This document shows, one piece after another, positions 1 to 5,253 of a DNA stretch of 14,152 nt. Positions within the stretch are counted from its first letter, which is position 1, and each line of letters opens with the position of its first letter. The stretch comes from Dehalococcoidia bacterium (GTDB lineage Bacteria > Chloroflexota > Dehalococcoidia > Dehalococcoidales > BS750m-G39). The notes under the pieces were generated by a model. The model searched no databases and was not told the DNA's origin. It saw only the letters and a list, made by a program, of their open reading frames with translations. The stretch covers positions 1 through 14,152 of the forward strand of contig DAOWJM010000096.1 of the NCBI GenBank assembly GCA_030640325.1, read 5' to 3'. A program made the translations under genes and the position numbers.

Positions 1-848
1 CAGCCAACAGCATCTCCCGGCTCCGCATCATCTAAGACCTTATGAAACATCTCCAGGCTGGTGGCTACTGTCTTGCGGGGCTCATGATGTAAGCCCACTA
101 TCTCCACCTCATCCCCAGGTCTAATGACCCCCCTTTCAACCCTTCCTGTAGGCACGGTGCCTCGACCCTTGATACTAAAAACATCCTCCACCGGCATCAA
201 GAAAGGCTGGTCCTTGGGTCGCTCTGGAATAGGAATATAGCTATCAACAGCATCCAGCAATTTCCAGATGCCACCACACCACTGGCAATCCCTCTTACCA
301 CAGCCACATTCCCCAGCCTTAAGCCCACTCACCCTTATCACCGGTATCTCATCCCCAGGGAAATTATACTTAGTCAGCAGCTCCCTTACCTCCACCTCCA
401 CCAGCTCTAGGAGCTCTTCATCCTCCATCAAGTCCACCTTGTTAAGAGCAACTACAATATAAGGCACTTCCACCTGGCGGGCCAACAAAACATGCTCTCT
501 GGTCTGGGGCATAGGACCATCAGGGGCGCTTACCACCAAGATAGCTCCGTCCATTTGGGCAGCTCCGGTTATCATGTTTTTGATAAAGTCAGCGTGTCCT
601 GGACAATCAATATGGGCATAATGGCGGTTTTCAGTCTCATATTCAACATGAGCAATAGCGATGGTTAGTCCCCGTGCCTTCTCTTCAGGGGCATTATCAA
701 TGCTTTCAAAGGCGCGGTATTCAGTGGGACCTGCCGCTGATAACACCCTGGTCATCGCTGAGGTCAAAACTGTTTTCCCATGGTCAACATGACCGATAGT
801 GCCCACATTGCAATGAGGCTTAGTCCGCTCAAATTTCTTCTTTGCCAT
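1..848 (-). CDS. tuf: Elongation factor Tu, N-terminal 282 residues (gene runs off the window)
   Basis: GTPase that delivers aminoacyl-tRNA to the ribosomal A site in the cytoplasm. The 5' end is present (ATG at 848, AGGGGG about 8 nt upstream); the 3' end lies left of base 1. The G domain shows GHVDHGKT (P-loop), RGLTI (switch I), DCPGH (G3) and NKVD (G4). The G5 motif reads SGL instead of the usual SAL. Domain 2 begins around residue 210 with GRGTVPTGRVERG. A short insert near residues 178-195 carries Cys181, 183, 188 and 191 in the spacing C-x-C-x4-C-x2-C, where E. coli EF-Tu has no such cluster. The gene is last in a tRNA-Thr-Tyr-Thr-tuf array and is probably co-transcribed from the promoter at 1233-1261. 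Identity is certain. Confidence 0.98.
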   Translation of the reverse strand, partial: MAKKKFERTKPHCNVGTIGHVDHGKTVLTSAMTRVLSAAGPTEYRAFESIDNAPEEKARGLTIAIAHVEYETENRHYAHIDCPGHADFIKNMITGAAQMDGAILVVSAPDGPMPQTREHVLLARQVEVPYIVVALNKVDLMEDEELLELVEVEVRELLTKYNFPGDEIPVIRVSGLKAGECGCGKRDCQWCGGIWKLLDAVDSYIPIPERPKDQPFLMPVEDVFSIKGRGTVPTGRVERGVIRPGDEVEIVGLHHEPRKTVATSLEMFHKVLDDAEPGDAVG

Positions 849-868
849 TTTTAACCCCCTTTACTTAA

Positions 869-941
869 AGCCCACAACCAGATTCGAACTGGTGACCCCG
901 TTCTTACCAAGAACGTGCTCTACCAACTGAGCTATGTGGGC
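869..941 (-). tRNA. tRNA-Thr(GGT)
   Basis: 73-nt cloverleaf read on the minus strand. The acceptor stem GCCCACA/TGTGGGC is fully paired, the anticodon stem CGTTC/GAACG closes the loop TTGGTAA (anticodon GGT), and the T arm holds GTTCGAATC. No CCA is encoded. It lies 21 bp upstream of tuf, so it is probably cut from the tuf transcript. Confidence 0.97.
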
Positions 942-1012
942 GCTAGAACCATTATACCAGTTTTTATGGTATAACATCTAATCTACATCATATCATATTT
1001 AAGTGGTTTAAG

Positions 1013-1097
1013 TGGAGGGGGCAGGATTCGAACCTGCGTAGCCCTTTCAGGCGGCAGATTTACAGTCTGCTCCGATTAACCACTCCGGCACCCCTCC
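1013..1097 (-). tRNA. tRNA-Tyr(GTA)
   Basis: 85-nt class II tRNA with a long variable arm. The acceptor is GGAGGGG/CCCCTCC with discriminator A; the anticodon stem GCAGA/TCTGC closes the loop CTGTAAA (anticodon GTA); the T stem is GCAGG/CCTGC. No CCA is encoded. It is the middle gene of the Thr-Tyr-Thr group before tuf. Confidence 0.97.
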
Positions 1098-1116
1098 CAA
1101 CACCACATCGAACCGC

Positions 1117-1189
1117 AGCCCGAGAGGTGAGTCGAACCCACTAACCTACCGATTACAAGTCGGTTGCGCTACCATTGCGCCACTCGGGC
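1117..1189 (-). tRNA. tRNA-Thr(TGT)
   Basis: 73-nt cloverleaf. The acceptor is GCCCGAG/CTCGGGC; the anticodon stem ACCGA/TCGGT closes the loop CTTGTAA (anticodon TGT); the T arm contains GGTTCGACT. It is the first gene after the promoter at 1233-1261, so it heads the tRNA-tuf transcript. Confidence 0.97.
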
Positions 1190-1232
1190 AGTACTTTATG
1201 CTTTAATCCTACTGGCGCCAATCAACTGGCAT

Positions 1233-1261
1233 ATTATAAAAATGAAAGATATAAAAGTCAA
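1233..1261 (-). promoter_or_regulatory. Sigma70-like promoter of the tRNA-Thr/Tyr/Thr-tuf operon
   Basis: On the minus strand TTGACT (1261-1256), a 17-bp spacer, then TATAAT (1238-1233). Expected transcription start is near 1226, about 37 nt before tRNA-Thr(TGT). It sits between tRNA-Glu and tRNA-Thr, so tRNA-Glu is not needed for expression of this operon and must have its own upstream promoter. Confidence 0.8.
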
Positions 1262-1263
1262 GC

Positions 1264-2136
1264 TTGGTAGCGCATACCGGATTCGAACCGGTGATCTCCT
1301 CCTTGAGAGGGAGGTGTCCTAAACCCCTAGACGAATGCGCCACGCCTACAAAAGACACCAATTGTTCACAAAAGTTCACAAAGGAACTGTTTGATAAGTT
1401 CCTTGAATCCCGTCCTCAAGGTATCAGTCAAAGGACTGTTGAAAGCTATCATTACACTCTCACTGGTTTTATCGGTTATCCCTTGACTACTGAGGGGATA
1501 GTCCAATACCTCAATACTTTATCATGTCATAACGGTAAACTCAAGTTCTACTCGTGTCTCAGGGCTTTGTCTGGCTGGCTCTATCAGAATGGTTATATTG
1601 CCAGTAATCCGATTAAGCAAGTATCTCCACCAAAGGCTCAAAAGAGGTTACTACCAGCCGTTAGCAAAGAGCAACTTGATTCCTTACTAGCTCATTGTCA
1701 TTGTGAACGGGATAGAGCCTTAATCAGCTTCCTCTGGCATTCAGGCACTAGAATATCTGAAGCTGTGAGTGTGAGAGTTAAGGACTTTGACTGGAATGAA
1801 GGCACGGTTATTGTGTTAGGGAAGGGTAATCGCTATCGCAAGGCTCTAGCTGGTAATGGTCTAGTAAAGGAGTGGTTTACTGAGCATGATAGCTTTGAGC
1901 TTGCTAAAGGTGGTGCTCAAACCGTATTGAAGCGATTGAAAGCTGAGACTGGTATCCAGTGTAATGCTCATAGCTTCAGGCGGGGTTTCTGTGTCCACCA
2001 GATAAAATCAGGTCTATCTACCAGAGTAACTCAGGCATTAGGTGGCTGGGAGAATATCACAATGGTGGAGAAGTATTCTAAGAGCTTGAGTTTTGATGAT
2101 GCTCTGGAGGTCTATCATCAAGTAAATGGTTTGTGA
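1264..2136 (+). CDS. Tyrosine recombinase, catalytic part of a split integrase (int(C))
   Basis: Site-specific recombinase that would integrate and excise the element. The frame opens with TTG inside the antisense of tRNA-Glu. No Shine-Dalgarno or plus-strand promoter is visible, and no ATG occurs before residue 267, so the 5' end looks artificial. Residues 36-120 form a SAM-like core-binding domain and about 130-290 the catalytic domain with a complete active site: Arg163 (SGTR), Lys187 (GKG), His236-x-x-Arg239, Trp262 in the H/W position and the nucleophile Tyr271. Residues 13-27 come from the att core. In the excised circle this frame continues upstream into the HTH frame at 4814. Integration has therefore removed its start, and it is probably silent here. 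Confidence 0.9.
   Translation: MVAHTGFEPVISSLRGRCPKPLDECATPTKDTNCSQKFTKELFDKFLESRPQGISQRTVESYHYTLTGFIGYPLTTEGIVQYLNTLSCHNGKLKFYSCLRALSGWLYQNGYIASNPIKQVSPPKAQKRLLPAVSKEQLDSLLAHCHCERDRALISFLWHSGTRISEAVSVRVKDFDWNEGTVIVLGKGNRYRKALAGNGLVKEWFTEHDSFELAKGGAQTVLKRLKAETGIQCNAHSFRRGFCVHQIKSGLSTRVTQALGGWENITMVEKYSKSLSFDDALEVYHQVNGL
1265..1341 (-). tRNA. tRNA-Glu(CTC), CCA encoded; integration target of the element
   Basis: Cloverleaf body 1268-1341 (74 nt) plus an encoded CCA at 1265-1267. The acceptor GGCGCAT/ATGCGCT closes with a G-U pair; the anticodon stem CCTCC/GGAGG closes the loop CTCTCAA (anticodon CTC); the T arm is ACCGG/CCGGT. The 5' half (1300-1341) lies inside the left att repeat, so the gene is now part host (3' half) and part element copy (5' half), with its sequence restored. 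Everything upstream of its 5' end is now element DNA, so its original promoter has been displaced. Confidence 0.96.
1300..1343. repeat. attL: 44-bp direct repeat copy 1
   Basis: Identical over 44 bp to 4955-4998. It covers the tRNA-Glu anticodon loop (TTGAGAG on this strand, 1303-1309) through the 5' end of the tRNA plus two bases. At this copy the loop is flanked by the full anticodon stem inverted repeat (CCTCC/GGAGG), a typical crossover setting for tyrosine recombinases. Confidence 0.93.
1363..1382 (+). repeat. Tandem GTTCACA boxes beside attL (candidate integrase arm sites)
   Basis: Two direct copies of GTTCACAAA, at 1364-1372 and 1374-1382, 10 bp apart. They lie 20 bp inside the element from attL. 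The same box recurs at 2132, 2154, 4919 and 4933, so it marks both sides of the reconstructed attP. Confidence 0.55.
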
Positions 2137-2161
2137 ACTCCCAGCTATTGACTTGTGAACT
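2132..2161 (-). repeat. Two TGTGAACT boxes at the integrase stop
   Basis: TGTGAACT at 2132-2139 (overlapping the integrase stop codon) and again at 2154-2161. They are the reverse complement of the boxes near attL and are spaced 22 bp, about two helical turns. They may be further recombinase or accessory-protein sites. The rest of 2162-2288 shows nothing recognisable. Confidence 0.4.
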
Positions 2162-2288
2162 TTTAGCTATGACTTTATCCTTATTAGGGAGGTGTCTTGG
2201 GTGTTTTTGAGGACTTACCCCCTACCCCTGCCCTCATCACTGCTGACATACGAGCTAGGAGATGAATAGCTTCTCATAGGAGAATTGT

Positions 2289-2309
2289 CCAGAGAGCTAA
2301 AATCTCTGG
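2289..2309. terminator. Hairpin between convergent genes (possible bidirectional terminator)
   Basis: Perfect 7-bp stem CCAGAGA/TCTCTGG with a 7-nt loop GCTAAAA, placed between the integrase stop and the convergent membrane-protein gene. No clear T-tract follows on either strand, so terminator function is uncertain. Confidence 0.35.
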
Positions 2310-2333
2310 CGTAGCGGGGAGATGTGGTAACAT

Positions 2334-3287
2334 TCACTCTAGTCTAAAACTAGCAAGAATTTTATCGTAAATATCCCTACACTCCACCTCATCCATAACC
2401 CTACACGAAAAGCTCAAATGATGTATCTTATCGTAATTCTGAAACATGTATATTTCCACCAATACCACAGGATTATCGTTCAGTTGCCTTTTATAAGCGT
2501 AAACGAATGGGAACATCCCATTTACCTCTTTGATTTCTAGCGAAACAAACTCCACGAGTTTCATTCCTCCCATGGTTTCAAACATTTCAAATTCTTGAAT
2601 TAGCCCATCTACTATCTGATTTTCCAATTCAGCTAATTCTTCCTGGCTCATTGTATACTTCTCATTGGCTCTAAACACTTCTTCCCATGGATTCAGATAC
2701 TCGGTCATAAGAATTACTCTTCTATATTCCTCAAGGGCTGATGGCAGCAACTCATTCAAACCAGTTTGCTGTAAGGTAAAATCTGGTTTATCCAATTCAA
2801 GAATTTGAGGGTATCCTGCTATATTTCTGTATTCTTCAGACTGCAATTCAAGGAAATCAGTGGGGTAATCAATTGAACCAACATCCTTGATTACTATTCT
2901 AATCCATCCGTCTTCAATTTCTTGCGTAGGGGTAGGTGGCTCAATTGAAGGAGAGACAGAGCAAGCAACAAGAGCAATAATCAGTATGATTACACCTACC
3001 ACAAATACCACTACACCAGCAATACCCCACTTCCTCTGGGTGCTCCTAAAATGCTCAATGCTGTCCCATTTCTTATGTCGCCATGCCCACTCATTTCCCT
3101 TCACGCCAAGCACGATACACATAATAACGCCGACATAGGGAATGGCAGCCAGCAGTGCTATCCAAACCTTATTACTAATACCCCATAGCCAGCTAAAGAA
3201 AAATGCTCCCCAGTTCCATCCTTTAATCTCCTCTGGAATTACTGCTGAGCTACCCTGCCCGGATGTATTCTCTGGTGCTATGCTCAT
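2334..3287 (-). CDS. Membrane protein with an N-terminal DUF2628-like domain (element cargo)
   Basis: 317 aa. The N-terminal part has the pattern GWNWGAFFFSWLWG (residues 24-37), a hydrophobic stretch to about 62, then a KGNEWAW motif (63-69) and a W/K-rich loop, resembling the DUF2628 membrane family of unknown function. A second strong membrane segment lies at about 88-112 (WGIAGVVVFVVGVIILIIAL). The remaining 200 residues are acidic, have no membrane segment and probably face the outside as a folded domain with no recognised motif. The start at 3287 is supported by AGAGGA upstream and by an extended -10 element. As the only apparent cargo gene it could act in surface exclusion or host fitness, but nothing in the sequence settles this. 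Confidence 0.8.
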   Translation of the reverse strand: MSIAPENTSGQGSSAVIPEEIKGWNWGAFFFSWLWGISNKVWIALLAAIPYVGVIMCIVLGVKGNEWAWRHKKWDSIEHFRSTQRKWGIAGVVVFVVGVIILIIALVACSVSPSIEPPTPTQEIEDGWIRIVIKDVGSIDYPTDFLELQSEEYRNIAGYPQILELDKPDFTLQQTGLNELLPSALEEYRRVILMTEYLNPWEEVFRANEKYTMSQEELAELENQIVDGLIQEFEMFETMGGMKLVEFVSLEIKEVNGMFPFVYAYKRQLNDNPVVLVEIYMFQNYDKIHHLSFSCRVMDEVECRDIYDKILASFRLE

Positions 3288-3318
3288 TTTACTGTCCTCT
3301 TAACTCGTATCTAACAGG

Positions 3319-3327
3319 ATTATACCA
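3319..3327 (-). promoter_or_regulatory. Extended -10 promoter for the membrane-protein gene
   Basis: On the minus strand TGG-TATAAT (3327-3319) matches the TGnTATAAT extended -10; the -35 region is poor. The expected start is near 3312, giving a leader of about 25 nt. The rest of the 279-bp gap (3328-3566) is C-rich on the plus strand at 3355-3420 and holds no gene I can support. Confidence 0.5.
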
Positions 3328-3566
3328 CAGAGTCAGGATGGAATGAGTAGTCCCCGCACCACTCCCCCAGCCACCACCCCAGCTCGGCGACACCCACACC
3401 ACCCCATAGTCGCCTCGCCAGTGAGGGTTTGGACACCAGCTCAACACTAAATCAGGACACTGCCCGAATCGTATCTAGAATCAGGTATGAAACCCCCGTA
3501 TTTATGGAGATATGTGGGAGTTATATGCCTACCCTATACATGCACAAATAGGGGGGTGTCACCTAT

Positions 3567-4388
3567 CTAAATCGGGTAATACTCCAGGTTCACACAGCTT
3601 ATAAGCGACTTTATCTTATCTACATCGCTCTGGCTTACCTTGTCTCTGCCTTCCTTGATAGCACTAGCCATAGCCAATCGCTGGATATGCTTTTGTAATC
3701 TAAAACCATAAATCCTCTGAGCGTTTTTATTTGACGTGCTGAGGACACCAGTAAGCCCACTGGAAAGCACTAACAAATCATCAGCCTGTTTCAATGGTAG
3801 TTTCACCTCAATATCATCTTCGGGCAGTTGCAAACTCGTAGGTTTATCGGAGCGGTAATCCCGTCTGGCTATAGACTTGTGAATCTCCGACTGCGTGACT
3901 GCACCGTAATCATAAGATATTGGTAGCATCCTGGAGATAAAGCCCACCTGCGACCAACGATGTCTGCCATCCAACAGAACTCCTTTGGCTATTGAAGCTA
4001 TTAAGCCACACTTCACAGGAGTATTGTGCTGTAAGTGCTCTGCGTAGGTGGCTGTCCTGTAGATGCCTTCCTCTAGCAGAGCATTGAAGAATGTTATCAG
4101 TGTATGGACAGTATCCCTATCCCTACTCATAGCCTTAACCAGGTCGGGCATAATCAAGTGTCTTATCTCTCTCCTAGTAATCTGCTGCCCATAGTCTGTC
4201 ATGATACCATAGGCAGTTGCATCGGTGAGGATAATGCAGCCTTTACTGCCTCTCAGTTTAACCGCCATATCCGTCTTACCCGCTTCTACTGGTGCGGTCA
4301 CTAAAGCACTGACAGGCTGCTCACCTTTTATGTATCCAGAGGTCACAACAAGCCCCAGTAATTCTATTATCTTATCTACACCTATCAT
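3567..4388 (-). CDS. P-loop ATPase, AAA+-like, possible replication or maintenance protein of the element
   Basis: 273 aa. The N-terminal third shows a Walker A-like sequence APVEAGKT (residues 32-39), a hydrophobic strand CIILTD (51-56) and a possible Walker B (HLIMPDL, about 77-83). GRHRWSQVGF (about 142-151) precedes a conserved-looking strand, and a helical C-terminus (about 230-265: LQKHIQRLAMASAI, then VSQSDVDKIKSLI) resembles the lid of MCM-type AAA+ proteins. This is a weak, by-eye resemblance. Translation is probably coupled to the upstream excisionase-like gene, because the start ATG overlaps that gene's stop (ATGA at 4388-4385), with GGGAGGTGAT just upstream. As the only NTPase in the element it is the best candidate for replication or host-state sensing. 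Specific function is unknown. Confidence 0.75.
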   Translation of the reverse strand: MIGVDKIIELLGLVVTSGYIKGEQPVSALVTAPVEAGKTDMAVKLRGSKGCIILTDATAYGIMTDYGQQITRREIRHLIMPDLVKAMSRDRDTVHTLITFFNALLEEGIYRTATYAEHLQHNTPVKCGLIASIAKGVLLDGRHRWSQVGFISRMLPISYDYGAVTQSEIHKSIARRDYRSDKPTSLQLPEDDIEVKLPLKQADDLLVLSSGLTGVLSTSNKNAQRIYGFRLQKHIQRLAMASAIKEGRDKVSQSDVDKIKSLISCVNLEYYPI

Positions 4389-4600
4389 TTATCACCTCCC
4401 CCTAGAGTCACAAAAGTAATCTTAGTGTCAGGATTAGCCAACTTCATCACTCGGTCAATCTCACTGAGAGCAATTCTATATCTGCCATTAGGCAACTTCA
4501 CAGGTTTGATTCTACCCAGTTTCATCCAGGTGTAGATTGCTGTCCTGCTAACACCGAGTAACTCTGCTGCGTCCTCTGGTCTTAATAGTTTATCTGGCAT
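4385..4600 (-). CDS. Excisionase-like HTH DNA-binding protein
   Basis: 71 aa. Residues 5-55 match the MerR-like winged-helix HTH of the excisionase family: LLRPEDAAELLGVSRTAIYTWMKLGRI, then a wing with the sequence PNGRYRI. Proteins of this family bend DNA at att sites to direct excision or act as small repressors. AGGAGGT (4612-4606) lies 5 nt before the ATG. It has its own near-consensus promoter and is the first gene of a two-gene operon with the ATPase (4-nt overlap). It is divergent from the HTH/integrase N-terminal frame across a 213-bp control region, which fits a role in setting integrase expression or excision. Target sites are not shown. Confidence 0.85.
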   Translation of the reverse strand: MPDKLLRPEDAAELLGVSRTAIYTWMKLGRIKPVKLPNGRYRIALSEIDRVMKLANPDTKITFVTLGGGDK

Positions 4601-4618
4601 ACTGCACCTCCTATAGAT

Positions 4619-4647
4619 AATATATCACATTATTGGGATGCTGTCAA
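4619..4647 (-). promoter_or_regulatory. Near-consensus promoter for the excisionase-like/ATPase operon
   Basis: On the minus strand TTGACA (4647-4642), a 17-bp spacer, then TATATT (4624-4619). The expected start, about 4612, coincides with the AGGAGGT ribosome-binding site, so the leader would be only about 12 nt. Confidence 0.8.
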
Positions 4648-4676
4648 ATCAAAGCTGGATAAAATGGCAGAGGAAG

Positions 4677-4705
4677 TTGACAAGACTTCTCATACCTGCT
4701 ACAGT
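4677..4705 (+). promoter_or_regulatory. Promoter for the HTH/integrase N-terminal frame
   Basis: TTGACA (4677-4682), a 17-bp spacer, then TACAGT (4700-4705). Transcription would start near 4712 and give a leader of about 100 nt before the ATG at 4814. The sequence CATACCT (4691-4697), a variant of the GATACCT boxes downstream, lies inside the spacer. Confidence 0.7.
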
Positions 4706-4740
4706 GTAGATAACACTACTAATGAAGGAGGTGGTAGAAC

Positions 4741-4779
4741 GATACCTAAACGAACCTTTTTGATACCTTAACGATACCT
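4741..4779 (+). repeat. Helically phased GATACCT boxes (candidate operator)
   Basis: GATACCT at 4741-4747, 4762-4768 and 4773-4779 plus the variant GAACCT at 4752-4757. The box ends are 10, 11 and 11 bp apart, i.e. on one face of the helix. They lie between the promoter at 4677-4705 and the HTH start codon, as expected for autorepression by the HTH protein or for excisionase binding. Confidence 0.6.
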
Positions 4780-4813
4780 GGGTAGCTACAAATCTACAGA
4801 TAGGAGGGATAAA

Positions 4814-5167
4814 ATGAAACAAGTAGAATTAGCTCACACACTGGGAATCTCAAAGAGCTACTTGAGTATGATACTGAGCGGTCAAAGGACAGCAAGTCCA
4901 GAGTTAGAAGCTAAGATTAGTTCACAACTTCCTGTGAACTCTAAAGCTAGAATGTCCTTGAGAGGGAGGTGTCCTAAACCCCTAGACGAATGCGCCACCT
5001 TAAAAAGCTGGCTGGCTACTTTAGACAGTTCCCGAACCTTCATTCGAGAAGAAGCAGTTTGTTCCAACCTTACAACTGCTACTCGTGGCATAAGTTTATT
5101 ATATCTAGTAGCGTTCGTCAAACAACCGGAGCTTCGGGTTAACCATTCCGATGGAACATGCACTTAG
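4814..5167 (+). CDS. Cro/CI-type HTH frame: 5' part of the split integrase gene (int(N))
   Basis: 117-aa open frame of which only residues 1-62 belong to the element. Residues 3-40 form an HTH_3 domain (VELAHTLGISKSYLSMILSGQR, continuing to SPELEAKI). The start has an excellent RBS (AGGAGGG, 4802-4808) and a promoter upstream. Residues 48-62 (SLRGRCPKPLDECAT) are the antisense reading of the tRNA-Glu 5' half and are identical to residues 13-27 of the recombinase frame at 1264. Residues 63-117 read host DNA beyond attR and look meaningless. In the excised circle the frame passes straight from Thr62 into the recombinase (263 more residues; 325 in all). Here it may give a truncated HTH protein that still represses its promoter. 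I found no stop at the junction. Confidence 0.8.
   Translation: MKQVELAHTLGISKSYLSMILSGQRTASPELEAKISSQLPVNSKARMSLRGRCPKPLDECATLKSWLATLDSSRTFIREEAVCSNLTTATRGISLLYLVAFVKQPELRVNHSDGTCT
4919..4940. repeat. Perfect 22-bp palindrome AGTTCACA-N6-TGTGAACT beside attR
   Basis: Two GTTCACA boxes in inverted orientation (4919-4926 and 4933-4940), 14 bp inside the element from attR and within the coding frame of the HTH/integrase N-terminal part. With the boxes at 1364 and 1374 they flank the reconstructed attP core on both sides, as arm-type integrase sites do. Confidence 0.6.
4955..4998. repeat. attR: 44-bp direct repeat copy 2 (displaced 5' half of tRNA-Glu)
   Basis: Identical to 1300-1343. It is only the 5' half of the tRNA plus the anticodon loop; the T arm and 3' acceptor are missing, so it is not a functional tRNA. 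The left stem arm is degenerate here (TGTCC instead of CCTCC), placing the end of identity inside the anticodon stem. Confidence 0.93.
5098..5125 (-). promoter_or_regulatory. Candidate original tRNA-Glu promoter, now stranded beyond attR
   Basis: On the minus strand TTGTTT (5125-5120), a 16-bp spacer, then a perfect TATAAT (5103-5098). Before integration the start near 5091 would lie about 95 nt upstream of tRNA-Glu. Now the transcript would run antisense into the HTH/integrase N-terminal frame. The rest of 4999-5224 holds no gene I can support. Confidence 0.4.
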
Positions 5168-5224
5168 GCATCAACGTCCCACAATGGGATTTAATTAGCC
5201 AACTAAACCCCCTATTACACCTGG

Positions 5225-5253
5225 TTGACAAATTGCCTCATCTTTCTTAGTAT
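5225..5253 (+). promoter_or_regulatory. Promoter of the inositol-phosphodiester operon
   Basis: TTGACA (5225-5230), a 17-bp spacer, then TAGTAT (5248-5253). The leader to the ATG at 5366 would be about 105 nt. I see no clear riboswitch or attenuator fold in it. Confidence 0.55.

Larger units (their letters stand above)
1300..4998. mobile_element. Integrated 3.66-kb element in tRNA-Glu with an integrase gene split by attP
   Basis: Bounded by perfect 44-bp direct repeats (1300-1343 and 4955-4998) 3,655 bp apart. It contains, left to right, the recombinase catalytic part (+), a DUF2628-like membrane protein (-), a P-loop ATPase (-), an excisionase-like protein (-) and an HTH frame (+) that enters the right repeat. 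Joining the repeats in frame gives one 325-aa HTH-tyrosine recombinase, so integration itself cuts the gene. No capsid, conjugation or obvious resistance genes are seen. Replication could depend on the ATPase, but that is inference. The size and layout suggest a small integrating plasmid, virus-derived or satellite element. Confidence 0.9.

Noticed and set aside
268..462. Plus-strand frame within tuf
   Set aside because: Antisense shadow of the well supported tuf gene.
3355..3566. C-rich intergenic stretch as a replication origin of the element
   Set aside because: Strand bias and a weak CCCTAT/ATAGGG inverted repeat are visible, but there are no clear iterons or AT-rich unwinding region; not enough to call an origin.
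4955..4998. Second tRNA-Glu gene or pseudogene on the minus strand
   Set aside because: Only the 5' half plus anticodon loop is present and identity ends exactly where attL identity ends, so it is attR, not an independent tRNA.
1300..4998. Assembly artefact or simple duplication producing the 44-bp repeats
   Set aside because: The repeats bracket integrase, excisionase-like and HTH genes and coincide with a tRNA anticodon loop; this fits site-specific integration far better than chance duplication.
4882..5163. Minus-strand reading frame across attR
   Set aside because: It runs antisense through the HTH frame and the tRNA half with no start signal; treated as a shadow.
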